Assembly (NCBI GenBank): GCA_964429485.1
Contig: CAYSBW010000006.1
Location: 5,556-69,555 of the forward strand
DNA from: JAPLKB01 sp964429485
GTDB lineage: Bacteria > Desulfobacterota > Syntrophorhabdia > Syntrophorhabdales > Syntrophorhabdaceae
Direction of reading: 5' to 3'
Length of the DNA: 64,000 bases
Positions 37,267 through 46,414 of this stretch are shown here, in pieces. Both the position numbers and the translations under genes were made by a program. How positions within the stretch are numbered: the first letter of the stretch is position 1; the number at the start of each line of letters is the position of its first letter. The notes beneath the pieces were generated by a model that was not told the DNA's origin, did no database searches, and worked only from the letters and a program-made list of their open reading frames with translations.

Positions 37267-38106
37267 ATGAGAGAAATCCATACCAATGACATCATATCTG
37301 CTTTGGAAAGATTATTTATTGAGGCAAATACAAGTCTACCGGAAAATGTTTACAGGTCACTGGAGGGGGCAGTGGAAAAGGAAGAATCTCCTGTTGGAAG
37401 AGAAGTAATCCTGGAGCTCATAAAGAATGCCGATCTTGCAAGGAACGAAGGAATCCCTGTGTGTCAGGATACAGGACTTGCTGTGACATTTATGGAAATA
37501 GGGCAGGATGTATGTATCAAGGGAGGTTTTCTTGGTGACGCAGTCAATGAAGGAGTAAGAAAGGCCTACAAAAATGGATATTTGAGAAAATCCTGTTGCC
37601 ATCCCTTTACACGGAAAAATACCGATGACAATACTCCTGCGATCCTTCATCTGAAAATAGTACCAGGCGATCGTATAAAAATTACTGTCCTGCCAAAAGG
37701 AGGGGGTAGTGAAAATTACGGAGAAGTAAGAATGCTCCTTCCATCAGAAGGCATAGAAGGCGTAAAATCCTTTGTTCTGGAAATGGTTAATAAAGGCGGG
37801 CCCAACCCATGTCCACCCATATTTGCGGGAATAGGTATCGGAGGTAATTTTGAAACATCGGCGCTGCTTTCCAAGGAAGCTCTGATGATTCCTGCTGGTG
37901 TAAGAAATAACGATCCATTCCTTGCATCACTTGAACTGGCAATACTGGAAGAAATAAACAAAACAGGCATAGGTCCCCAAGGTTATGGCGGTACAGTAAC
38001 AGCCCTTGATGTGCACATAAAAATGCTTCCATGCCATATTGCCTCTTTACCTGTGGCAGTTAATATCCAGTGTCATGCCCACAGGGTTAAAGAAATTATA
38101 ATCTGA
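37267..38106 (+). CDS. fumA: Fumarate hydratase class I, alpha subunit
   Basis: The 4Fe-4S-dependent, oxygen-sensitive fumarase in two-subunit form. The 279-residue protein has cysteines in PVCQDTGLAVTF (about 61), RKSCCHPFTRKN and GPNPCPPIFAGIGIGG that can hold the cluster, and the family stretch KGGGSENYGE. Its partner beta subunit follows 86 bases downstream. L-tartrate dehydratase is a close homologue, but the malic enzyme beside it favours fumarase. Confidence 0.92.
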   Translation: MREIHTNDIISALERLFIEANTSLPENVYRSLEGAVEKEESPVGREVILELIKNADLARNEGIPVCQDTGLAVTFMEIGQDVCIKGGFLGDAVNEGVRKAYKNGYLRKSCCHPFTRKNTDDNTPAILHLKIVPGDRIKITVLPKGGGSENYGEVRMLLPSEGIEGVKSFVLEMVNKGGPNPCPPIFAGIGIGGNFETSALLSKEALMIPAGVRNNDPFLASLELAILEEINKTGIGPQGYGGTVTALDVHIKMLPCHIASLPVAVNIQCHAHRVKEIII

Positions 38107-38192
38107 AACAAAGGAAATCACCGGATTGAGCTTTTATTTTAATATTGTAAATTTTCATTATTAGTTTGATAATTAAAAGAGGTGAGGCAGGA

Positions 38193-38744
38193 ATGGAAAT
38201 AAAACGCATAAAAACACCTTTAGCTGAAAAAGTAATCAACGAAATGAGGGCAGGGGAAAAGATATTTTTAAGTGGATATATTTATACTGCACGAGATACT
38301 GCCCATAAAAGATTTATTGAAATTATACATAAAGGTGAAAGTCTGCCTGTTGAAATGGAAGGTCAGATTATTTATTATTGCGGCCCTTCTCCAGCATCTC
38401 CAGGGAAAGTAATAGGAGCTTGCGGTCCCACTACAAGTTCAAGGATGGATGCTTACACTCCCACCCTTATATCGCTTGGACTTAAAGGGATGATCGGGAA
38501 GGGAAAAAGATCAAAACAAGTCAAAGATGCTATAACAAAATACAAAAGTGTTTATTTCGGGGCAACAGGGGGTGCAGGGGCTCTGATTTCCAAATGTGTT
38601 CTCTCTTCCAGAGTTGTGGCTTATGAAGAACTGGGACCTGAGGCTGTCATGATTCTTGAAGTTAAGGATTTACCCCTCTTTGTAATAAACGATGTTTATG
38701 GCAATGACCTGTATGATGAAGGCATCAGGAAGTACAAAAGATAG
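38193..38744 (+). CDS. fumB: Fumarate hydratase class I, beta subunit
   Basis: Second subunit, 183 residues from the ATG at 38193 (the internal start fits the homologous MEIKRIKTPL N-terminus and follows GAGGTGAGGCAGG). ARDTAHKRF, YCGPSPASPGKVIGACGPTTSSRMD and FGATGGAGALI are the family core. In single-chain fumarases these two parts are fused. Confidence 0.92.
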   Translation: MEIKRIKTPLAEKVINEMRAGEKIFLSGYIYTARDTAHKRFIEIIHKGESLPVEMEGQIIYYCGPSPASPGKVIGACGPTTSSRMDAYTPTLISLGLKGMIGKGKRSKQVKDAITKYKSVYFGATGGAGALISKCVLSSRVVAYEELGPEAVMILEVKDLPLFVINDVYGNDLYDEGIRKYKR

Positions 38745-38940
38745 ATTGAAAATTGAAACATACCAGTATGTTTTCCGGTATATCAGGCTTACACTTTGAT
38801 AGAAAAAGACTGACTCCAAGAACTTTACCAAATGGAGTAGACCTATTAAAACATACTTAATGGTATCCCAGATTTACTTTGACTTTTGGAAGCAAATGTT
38901 TTAAAAGAAAAAAAATCAGAAAAAAAGAGGTTATTACAGG

Positions 38941-40032
38941 ATGGGCAAGATACGCATCGGAATTGTTGGAATTGGCAACTGTGCCAGCTCTCTCATACAG
39001 GGTTTGAGCTATTATTCAAAGAAAAGAGACGAAATTATAGGCCTCATGCATTTTGACATCTGCGGATATAAACCGGAAGATATTGAAATTGTAGCAGCCT
39101 TTGATATTGATAAAAGAAAAGTGGGCAAACCTCTTAAAGATGCCATATTTGCATCGCCCAATTGCACAAAGGTTATTGACAGAAATATTATTCAATCTGA
39201 TGTGACTGTTTCTATGGGCCATGTACTGGATGGTGTTTCTCCTCATATGAAAAATTATCCTGAAGACAGGATCTTTCTTGTTTCTGAAGAAAAACCTGTT
39301 GATGTCCTCGATGTCCTGAAAGAGAGAGAAGTAGAAATTCTGATAAATTATCTTCCCGTTGGCTCTGAAAAAGCAGCAAGATTTTATGCAGAATGTTGTC
39401 TTGAAAACAATACGAGTTTAATAAATTGTATACCTGTATTTATTGCCTCTGATCAATCCTGGGCTGAAAGATTCAGACAGAAGGGGATACCTGTAATAGG
39501 CGATGATGTAAAATCTCAAATTGGAGCTACAATTATACATAGAAGTCTTATTAAACTTTTTGATGACAGGGGAGTCAAAATTGACAGGACTTACCAGTTG
39601 AATACCGGGGGCAACACTGACTTTTTAAATATGCTCAACCATAACAGGCTTGTGTCAAAAAAGATCTCAAAAACTGAAGCTGTGCAATCATCTCTGGATG
39701 AACCTATGCCTGCCGAAAATATACACATCGGCCCTTCGGACTATGTACCGTGGCAAAATGATAATAAAGTCTGTTTTATGAGAATAGAAGGAAGAATTTT
39801 TGGTGATATTCCAATTAATATGGAACTGAGACTGTCCGTCGAGGATTCACCGAACAGTGGAGGCTGTATCATAGATGCAATAAGATGTTGCAAAATAGCA
39901 AGGGATAGAGGAATAGCCGGCGTACTTGAGTCAATTTCTGCCTACATAATGAAGCACCCGATTAAACAATTTCCTGACAGTATTGCAAAAAACATGGTTG
40001 AGGAGTTCATAAGAGGCGAAAGAGAAAGATAG
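38941..40032 (+). CDS. ino1: Inositol-3-phosphate synthase
   Basis: Makes myo-inositol-phosphate from glucose-6-phosphate using NAD. The 363-residue protein begins GIVGIGNCASSLIQGL and contains NYLPVGSEKAARFYAECCL, FIASDQSWAERFRQKGIPVIGDDVKSQ (split here by function: a catalytic-domain segment with lysine) and LNTGGNTDFLNML, all family landmarks of the prokaryotic short type. It is followed after nine bases by a CDP-alcohol phosphotransferase, so inositol probably enters a phospholipid. Confidence 0.92.
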   Translation: MGKIRIGIVGIGNCASSLIQGLSYYSKKRDEIIGLMHFDICGYKPEDIEIVAAFDIDKRKVGKPLKDAIFASPNCTKVIDRNIIQSDVTVSMGHVLDGVSPHMKNYPEDRIFLVSEEKPVDVLDVLKEREVEILINYLPVGSEKAARFYAECCLENNTSLINCIPVFIASDQSWAERFRQKGIPVIGDDVKSQIGATIIHRSLIKLFDDRGVKIDRTYQLNTGGNTDFLNMLNHNRLVSKKISKTEAVQSSLDEPMPAENIHIGPSDYVPWQNDNKVCFMRIEGRIFGDIPINMELRLSVEDSPNSGGCIIDAIRCCKIARDRGIAGVLESISAYIMKHPIKQFPDSIAKNMVEEFIRGERER

Positions 40033-40041
40033 GAGCTACCC

Positions 40042-40620
40042 TTGATAAGTTCCAAGATAGGACATTCTCTTGACCCTTTAATCTTTGGTATCTACAGTTT
40101 CTTTTTTAAAAATAAATCAATAAACCCTAATATATTAACTATTTGTGGAGTGCCGTTTGGAATTGCTACAGCTGTTTCCATCGCCTTTGACCAATTCATT
40201 ACAGGAGCTGTGCTACTTGTTATTTCAGGATTTATGGACCTTATGGACGGGGCAGTTGCAAGGCACACAAATCAGGTAACTGTCTTCGGGGGATTTTTTG
40301 ATTCCGTTCTTGACAGATATGTTGACCTTTTTATTATGTTTGGGATATTTATCCATTATTTAAAGTGTGGTGAAGACCTTTATTCAATAATTGTCTTCAT
40401 CGCATCCATCGGTACTGCAATCATTCCCTATGCCAAAGCAAGAGCTGAATCCTCATCGCTTAGTTGCAACACTGGCCTTCTTGAAAGATCAGAACGTCTG
40501 ATTATAATTTTCATCGGTCTTTCTTTTAATGTTTTGGAATATGCGGTTATTGTTCTCGCTGTATTAACCCATTTTACCGTAATCCAGAGAATATTCTTTG
40601 TAAAAAAGAACAGGCAATAA
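40042..40620 (+). CDS. CDP-alcohol phosphatidyltransferase (probable phosphatidylinositol-phosphate synthase)
   Basis: A 192-residue integral membrane enzyme with about six membrane helices. The CDP-alcohol motif is complete: aspartates in MDLMDGAVAR and in GGFFDSVLDRYVDL (DxxDG-AR-G-DxxxD). The start is TTG at 40042 with AGGAG six bases before. Coupled to inositol-phosphate synthase, the natural inference is transfer of inositol-phosphate onto CDP-diacylglycerol (or an ether analogue), as in actinobacteria and archaea; phosphatidylglycerol-phosphate synthase is the alternative. Confidence 0.85.
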   Translation: MISSKIGHSLDPLIFGIYSFFFKNKSINPNILTICGVPFGIATAVSIAFDQFITGAVLLVISGFMDLMDGAVARHTNQVTVFGGFFDSVLDRYVDLFIMFGIFIHYLKCGEDLYSIIVFIASIGTAIIPYAKARAESSSLSCNTGLLERSERLIIIFIGLSFNVLEYAVIVLAVLTHFTVIQRIFFVKKNRQ

Positions 40621-40635
40621 GAGTATATATGTTTC

Positions 40636-41436
40636 TTATCTGCGATAACTCATGGCTTCAGCAATATAACCCTTTATATTATTTATTCTGGTCGCATCTG
40701 CAGGATGTGTGCTCAGAAACTCCGGAGTGGAAGAACCCTTTTTTGTCTGTGACATTCTTTGCCAGAAAGTCACTGCTGCATTGGGATCATAACCAGCCAT
40801 TGTCATAAAGATAAGACCAAGCCGATCAGCCTCTGACTCATGAAGCCTGCTATATGGGAGAAGTATACCTACTTGTGTTCCTATGCCATATGCATTCAGA
40901 AAAAGAGAGCTCGCAGTTCCTGGTTGCTGGGACAGTGCTGCTGAAAGTGCCATCCCGCCCATTTGCGTCAACAGTTCCTGACTCAATCGTTCTTTTCCAT
41001 GGTCTGCAATTGCATGTGCAATTTCATGACCTATGACTACAGCCAGATCATTGTCGTTCTTTACAACAGAAAACATGCCTGTATAAACAACAACCTTTCC
41101 ACCCGGCATACACCAGGCATTTACTTCTTTATTTTCGATCAGGCTGAATTCCCATTTATATCCTGCCAACTGATTTGATTGACCTTGGTTTTGGAAAAAT
41201 CGTGTAACTGCGTTGGCTATTTTTGCACCTACATTCTTTACTTGCTTCGTCTGGGCAGCATTATTAGATAACTTGTTTTTGGAAAGAAAATCTCTGTACT
41301 GATCGAAACTCATTGCGTTTATTTCCGAATCAGAAACTAAACTCAACTGCGACCTCCCTGTTATCGGTACGGTTTCACAGGATATGAGCAAAAATACAGT
41401 CAGAAATAAAAAATTGCCAAATTTGATTAATTTCAT
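40636..41436 (-). CDS. M48 family metalloprotease, lipoprotein
   Basis: A 266-residue zinc protease: signal peptide with lipobox LLISC (Cys 20), so outer-membrane or periplasmic lipoprotein; HEIAH zinc motif in VIGHEIAHAIADHGKE (about 138), with the third ligand in ESEADRLGLIFM. It resembles LoiP/YcaL-type proteases that act on misassembled outer-membrane proteins. It stands alone and converges with the CDP-alcohol transferase gene. Confidence 0.9.
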   Translation of the reverse strand: MKLIKFGNFLFLTVFLLISCETVPITGRSQLSLVSDSEINAMSFDQYRDFLSKNKLSNNAAQTKQVKNVGAKIANAVTRFFQNQGQSNQLAGYKWEFSLIENKEVNAWCMPGGKVVVYTGMFSVVKNDNDLAVVIGHEIAHAIADHGKERLSQELLTQMGGMALSAALSQQPGTASSLFLNAYGIGTQVGILLPYSRLHESEADRLGLIFMTMAGYDPNAAVTFWQRMSQTKKGSSTPEFLSTHPADATRINNIKGYIAEAMSYRR

Positions 41437-41755
41437 TTCAATTCCTCCTGTAGCACTCCAACGTAATTATTACATTATACTGTAAGACAAAAAAGTGTCA
41501 ATTGTAAACAACTCATCAAGCTCTTTCAGGCAACATACAGCAATTTTTAAAAAAACCCGGGAGTTCGGACTTCTTTCGTGGAGTGGCGACGCAAGGGCCT
41601 TCTGTTCCATCTCATATCTTTCCTTCTATAGCAGGATATCAGTATCTGACGTTACTATTCAGTTTATTCACCTGTTCTTTGTTGTCAAGGAATACAAAAA
41701 AACCTGATGGCACCATTTATAAACCACCTGGGATTCGGAATGAAAAAATTCATAT
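41437..41755. other. Intergenic stretch, 319 bp
   Basis: No gene seen. An open frame of 70 codons on the plus strand (41495-41707) has no ribosome site and no recognisable product. A short GC-rich patch near 41555-41600 stands out from its surroundings without explanation. Confidence 0.35.
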
Positions 41756-42565
41756 TTAAATATTCATGCTCCCTGTTTTATATCCTTTCAGATCAAGGGT
41801 TACATAGGAAAATCCGCATTCTCCAAGCCTGTCAATTATGGATACTCTATTAGACATTACAGTTTCAAAATCATTTGCCATAACTTCAATTCGTGCAATA
41901 TTACCGTGATATCTGACCCGTACCTGTCTTATTCCGATACTATGGATAAATTCCTCAGATCTCTCTATCTTTCTCAGTATATCAATACTTACAGGAACGC
42001 CATAGGGTATCCTCGATAAAAGACAGGCAAAAGAAGGTTTATCATAAGTTGGGAGAGAATATTCTGCTGACAGCGACCGTATTTCTATTTTTGTTAGCCC
42101 TGCTTCAAGCAAGGGGCTCCTGATGCGCTGCTCAATACAGGCCTTTCTTCCAGGACGAAAATCATCCAGATCATCAAGATTTGAACCTTCCGCAACATGA
42201 ATGAATCCCCTTTGTTCTGCAATTTCCCGCGCCCTTTCAAAAAAATGGGTCTTACATAAATAGCAACGGGATCTATTGTTTTGAATGAAATCAGGGTTTT
42301 TCATTTCAGAAGTTTCCAATATAAAATATTCGGCATTGATCATTTCTGACAAATTCACTGCTTCTTCAATTTCCCTTTGAGGAAATAAAGGAGATACTCC
42401 TATAAGAGCAAGGACATTTTTTCTGCCAAGGACATCAATGCATACCCTGAGAAGGAAAGTGCTGTCCACACCACCTGAAAAAGCAACAACAATATTCTCA
42501 AGACTTTTGATATTATCTTTTAAATCGTTCAGTTTCTGATGGATTTCCATAATCTTACACATCAA
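41756..42565 (-). CDS. larE: LarE-like ATP-dependent sulfur transferase
   Basis: A PP-loop enzyme that adenylates and then sulfurises a substrate; in lactate racemase maturation LarE donates its own cysteine sulfur to the nickel-pincer nucleotide. The 269-residue protein has SGGVDST (about 30), RCYLCKTHFF, and a conserved cysteine in PSFACLLSRIPYG at the position of the sacrificial cysteine. larB, larC and larA are not in the window, so the client is unproven. The start is ambiguous (two adjacent ATGs overlap the rlmB stop). Confidence 0.82.
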   Translation of the reverse strand: MMCKIMEIHQKLNDLKDNIKSLENIVVAFSGGVDSTFLLRVCIDVLGRKNVLALIGVSPLFPQREIEEAVNLSEMINAEYFILETSEMKNPDFIQNNRSRCYLCKTHFFERAREIAEQRGFIHVAEGSNLDDLDDFRPGRKACIEQRIRSPLLEAGLTKIEIRSLSAEYSLPTYDKPSFACLLSRIPYGVPVSIDILRKIERSEEFIHSIGIRQVRVRYHGNIARIEVMANDFETVMSNRVSIIDRLGECGFSYVTLDLKGYKTGSMNI

Positions 42566-43296
42566 CCCGTATGGGCTGTTAAACGCTGACGCCTTGCCTC
42601 AAATACAGAAACAGCAAAAGATGTTGCAACATTTAAGGCTGGAAAAAAATCCTCGGTTGGAATTCTAATAATTTCATCACATTTCTCTTTTGTAAGTCTC
42701 CTGAGGCCCTCCTCACTTCCAAAAACAAGACAGACAGAATCTTTTAAGTCGGTTTTCCATAAAGGAGAAGCTCCTTTCTCATCGAGACCATAACAAAAAA
42801 CTCCTGCTTTTTTTAAAGCATCAATATATCGTGCAAGATTAACAACCCTTACTATCTTTACATACTCCATTCCTCCCCTTGAGATTGTCACTACAGTCTG
42901 TGTAACACTGCATGAGCGATCCTTGGGAATTATAATTGCATCAACTCCAAAACAGGCTGCACTTCGCAAGATGTTTCCCAGATTTTGAGGATCAAAGATA
43001 CCGTCAAAAGCACATAATAGAGGATTTTTAAGATATTTGAGATTATTTAAAAGCTCATCAGGATCAGTATATGGAACTTCATCCACTTCAAGGCACAAAT
43101 GATCTTTTATATGATTAAATTTTTTTGAAAAAATGTTTTTCTGAAGCACTTTGAAGGAAACACCCTGTGTCCTTGCCTCCTGAAGAGCTTCTTCGAATGT
43201 TTTCTCATAACCCTGCTCTATCCAGAGCCTTTTGGCTGTTGCAGGGCGGCTCCTTAAAAGTTCGATTACACTGTTCTTGTTAGTCAGATAAGGCAT
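42562..43296 (-). CDS. rlmB: TrmH-family 23S rRNA 2-prime-O-methyltransferase (RlmB-like)
   Basis: SPOUT-fold methyltransferase, 244 residues: N-terminal L30e-like substrate-binding domain (SVIELLRSRPATAKRLW), then the knotted SAM domain with DPQNLGNILRSAACFGVDAI, VFGSEEGLRRL and RIPTEDFFPALNVATSFAVSVFEA, the three TrmH motifs (the last with the SLNVS-type loop as ALNVA). It overlaps pyrF by 13 bases. Confidence 0.9.
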   Translation of the reverse strand: MPYLTNKNSVIELLRSRPATAKRLWIEQGYEKTFEEALQEARTQGVSFKVLQKNIFSKKFNHIKDHLCLEVDEVPYTDPDELLNNLKYLKNPLLCAFDGIFDPQNLGNILRSAACFGVDAIIIPKDRSCSVTQTVVTISRGGMEYVKIVRVVNLARYIDALKKAGVFCYGLDEKGASPLWKTDLKDSVCLVFGSEEGLRRLTKEKCDEIIRIPTEDFFPALNVATSFAVSVFEARRQRLTAHTG

Positions 43297-44003
43297 TTTT
43301 TTATATCTTCACGCACTTGCTCAAGAAGCGATTGCGGATTTTCACTTTCTGTTATTGCTCTTCCCAAAACAATATAAGTTGCTCCTCTGAGGATCGCATC
43401 CCTCGGGGTTGTTATTCTCTTCTGGTCATCTTTTGTTGATGCCAATCTTACACCAGGCGTTACTATAACAAAATCCTTTCCGCATAATTCCCGTATCATT
43501 ACAATATCTTCACCTGCTGCAACAACACCATCAAGTTCAGCTTCTCTGGCAAGCAAGACAAGATTCCTTGCTAATCTGGACACGGGGATATCTATACCCA
43601 TCCGCTTAAGTTCATTATCATCTATACTTGTCAGAACAGATACTCCGATGATCTTAGGCCGGTATAAATTGAGCTTTTTAACAGAATTGAGAAGTGCTGC
43701 CCTGGCTTCTTTCATCATAGTCAGACCGCCTGAAGCGTGTATATTGAGCATATCAACACCTAATTTTGCCGCTTCTATAACAGCTTTGGAAACTGTATTT
43801 GGTATATCATGATATTTAAGATCCAGAAAGACTTTAGAATCCTTCATTTTTATAAAATCTACTATTTTAGGTCCACAGTGCGTAAATAATTGTTTTCCTA
43901 CCTTAAACATTCCTACATAATCCTTAAACTCTATAACCACTCTGCGCGCTTCTTCAAAATGTTCCACATCAAGAGCGAGGATGATTTTTTCCTTGGGATC
44001 CAT
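43284..44003 (-). CDS. pyrF: Orotidine 5-prime-phosphate decarboxylase
   Basis: Last step of UMP synthesis. The 239-residue TIM barrel has the catalytic FLDLKYHDIPNTV block (DxKxxDIPNT), ALDVEHFEEA at the N-terminus, TPGVRLA and VLGRAITES. It is first of a three-gene overlapping run with rlmB and larE. Confidence 0.95.
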   Translation of the reverse strand: MDPKEKIILALDVEHFEEARRVVIEFKDYVGMFKVGKQLFTHCGPKIVDFIKMKDSKVFLDLKYHDIPNTVSKAVIEAAKLGVDMLNIHASGGLTMMKEARAALLNSVKKLNLYRPKIIGVSVLTSIDDNELKRMGIDIPVSRLARNLVLLAREAELDGVVAAGEDIVMIRELCGKDFVIVTPGVRLASTKDDQKRITTPRDAILRGATYIVLGRAITESENPQSLLEQVREDIKKCLI

Positions 44004-44322
44004 ATCATCTCCTGTTCAAATTATATTAATAGTTTTACAAAAACTCTTTTCTCTTTTTTTGTCATTAGAATTTTCTACTTATCAGGCAACAACCGGTTGT
44101 TTAAATCTCTTTTTTGAAATACATTTATTTACTCACCAGGATCTCATATCTCCATACATAGTTACCTTACTGGAACAGTTCATTTCTTTTACTCTTTTTT
44201 TTAGAATATGTAAAGACAGCTTTAAAACATTTTCCTGTTTTTCGGTTCGCATATAAACCAACATCCATAATCATCTCATGCGCATATGTTGTTCTATAAT
44301 CTACTAAAACTTCCATTACAAA
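44004..44322. other. Intergenic stretch, 319 bp
   Basis: No gene or RNA recognised. Short plus-strand open frames here are antisense tails of pyrF with no ribosome site. Confidence 0.4.
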
Positions 44323-44850
44323 TCAATAATCCAGTCCGGGCATTGCTGTAACTCCTTCCTTGAATATATGCTTCACCTCTTTCATTTCCGTAACTATATC
44401 AGCAATTTTGATAAGTTCAACCGGTGCATCCCTGCCAGTTATAATTACATGAAGTGAGTCTTCCTTTAATTTAAGAAAATTAATAACTTTATCAACAGGA
44501 AACAGGTTGAGGCTTAATCCAACAGACAGCTCATCAAGAATAAGAATCTGGTATTTCTTTTTTGAAAGCATCTCTTCCATGAAAAGCCATGCTTTTTCGA
44601 CTATTTCCATCTGAGGTCTCGGATCTTCTCCTCTAAACACAAAACCCATTCCAAAGGGATATATGTCTATCTTTTTCAACATTTCAGGACAAACATTCTG
44701 CTCTCCTGATTTGCCTTCTTCCTTCATAAATTCTATCATGAGCGTATTCATATCCCAACCACTTGCCCTGAGCGCAACACCAAGAGCTGCCGTTGTTTTA
44801 CCTTTACCGTTCCCGGTAAAAATTATAATAAGTCCTTTATTCTTTTTCAT
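44323..44850 (-). CDS. cobO: Cob(I)yrinic acid a,c-diamide adenosyltransferase
   Basis: Adds the adenosyl group in adenosylcobalamin formation. The 175-residue protein has the reversed-style P-loop GNGKGKTTAALGVALRA at the N-terminus, the family segment EFMKEEGKSGEQN, and LDELSVGLSLNL followed by ITGRDAPVELIKIADIVTEM. It matches CobO/BtuR and not the unrelated PduO type. GGGGGTG before ATG. Suggests a B12-dependent metabolism elsewhere in the genome. Confidence 0.93.
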   Translation of the reverse strand: MKKNKGLIIIFTGNGKGKTTAALGVALRASGWDMNTLMIEFMKEEGKSGEQNVCPEMLKKIDIYPFGMGFVFRGEDPRPQMEIVEKAWLFMEEMLSKKKYQILILDELSVGLSLNLFPVDKVINFLKLKEDSLHVIITGRDAPVELIKIADIVTEMKEVKHIFKEGVTAMPGLDY

Positions 44851-44887
44851 TATAACACCCCCGTAGAAACCCTTTATTTTTCTTTTA

Positions 44888-46327
44888 TCACCCTTTTATA
44901 AGACCCAGAGGAACAATTCTTGCGACAAGTTCAGATATACCGGCATCATGAACAATCTGTACTACTTTCGATACGTCTTTATATGCTTCCGGCATTTCTT
45001 CAACAAGAGTTGCCCTGCTCGCAGCCTTAACATATATCCCTCTTTTTTCCATTTCAATTGAAATAGAACGCCCATTTGCTGCCCGAATTGCCTGGCTTCT
45101 GCTCATAACACGACCTGCACCATGGCATGTACTTCCAAAAGTCTCCTCCATCGCACGTTCTGTACCACAAAGCACATAGGATGCCCGCCCCATGTCTCCT
45201 GGAATCAGGACAGGCTGGCCTGCTTCCTTATATTTCCCGGGAAGCGCCGGATGTCCCGCTGAAAATGCTCTCGTTGCACCCTTCCTATGAACACAAAGTG
45301 TCTCGTCCATGTGCTTTTCTATTTTTGCGATATTATGGCAAACATCATAGACAAGAGAGATGTCCATTCTGTTTGCGTATGTATTGAAAATCTGCTCGAA
45401 GGTCTCTCTAACCCGGTGGGTAATCATTTGTCTGTTAGCAAAGGCATAGTTTGCAGCAGATGCCATAGCCCCGAGATATTTCTGACCTTCCGGGGACTCA
45501 ACAGGAGCGCAGCAAAGCTGCCTGTCAGGTAACAATATTCCATACTTTTCAGATGCCCTTAACATTTCTTTTATGTAATCATCACATATCTGATATCCAA
45601 GGCCCCGGGAACCTGTATGTATCATAATGGTTATTTGATTTTGAAACAGGCCGAAAATATGAGCCACTTTTTCATCATATATATTTTCTACGAAACCAAT
45701 CTCAACAAAATGATTACCTGATCCAAGAGTTCCAAGTTGATCTTTTCCCCTTTTAAAAGCTCTGTCTGATACATTGTCAGGTACTGCAAATTCAATTTTT
45801 CCCTGATCTTCTATAAATGATAAATCATCATGGGTGCCATATCCATTTTCTACAGCCCAGCCAGCACCTTTCTTGAGAACTTTTCTTAATTCATCCCTTG
45901 AAAGTTCAAAATCTTTCCTGCAAGATCCAACACCGCTTGGGACATTAATGTATAACCTGTCCACGATATCTTTGATCCTGTCTTTAATGTCATGAAGGCT
46001 CAGCACGGAGCGCATTAATCGCACACCTCAATTTATATCATAGCCAACACCTCCGGGAGAAATAACACCTTTTTTTATGTCGAAGGCAGCTACTCCACCG
46101 ATAGGAAAACCATAACCCCAGTGGATATCCGGCATCGCCATGGACATGCCTTCAATACCAGGCAGGCAGGCAACATTTTCCACTTGCCTTATACTCTCAT
46201 CAGTTCCCATTTGATCAAGCATTTCTTTATTAATATAGATAAGCCCGTCAACTAGCATATGATCATGCTTTTTTAGCAGATATCTATTATTATCAAGTTT
46301 TTTTAAATTTTTCCGCAGATTTTCCAC
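44888..46327 (-). CDS. rtcB: RNA 3-prime-phosphate ligase RtcB with an in-frame UGA (probable selenocysteine) at the metal-binding cysteine
   Basis: GTP- and Mn-dependent ligase that joins 2,3-cyclic or 3-phosphate RNA ends to 5-hydroxyl ends (RNA repair, tRNA splicing type). Reading from GTG 46327 (GGAGG upstream), the frame reaches GVGYDIN, then TGA at 46030-46028, then GVRLMRSVLSLHDIK and on in the same frame to 44888. Ignoring the TGA gives 479 residues, full family length. All known RtcB proteins that I recall read GYDINCGVRL here; this cysteine (Cys98 of the Pyrococcus enzyme) binds the catalytic manganese. The residue would be number 100, with the metal-binding aspartate at 97. The rest is intact, including LGSGNHFVEIG, IHTGSRGLG and the guanylylated-histidine motif CHGAGRVMSR. 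The archease activator gene lies just upstream. Confidence 0.88.
45992..46030 (-). promoter_or_regulatory. Candidate bacterial SECIS element following the rtcB UGA
   Basis: Numbering the UGA as 1-3, GCUC (20-23) pairs with GAGC (30-33) around the loop CGUGCU, with a lower AUG/CAU stem (16-18 with 37-39). The loop begins 20 bases after the UGA and has G as its second base, which meets the described rules for bacterial SECIS hairpins (loop 16-37 bases downstream, G among the first two loop bases). The upper stem is only four pairs and a competing hairpin closer to the UGA exists; folding by eye. Confidence 0.55.
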
Positions 46328-46414
46328 TCTACAGGCCCTCCACCCTCCTGTAACGTGACGTTGGAATCCAAGTAAAAAAGTTTGTCATGCTCAAGGGCTT
46401 ACAATAATATGAAT

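Noticed and set aside
41495..41707. 70-codon open frame in an intergenic gap
   Set aside because: No ribosome site and unlike any protein I know; composition looks random.
44888..46327. rtcB as a pseudogene or two separate genes
   Set aside because: Only one stop interrupts the frame, it is TGA at the exact metal-binding cysteine, both halves are free of other damage, and the downstream half has no ribosome site of its own.
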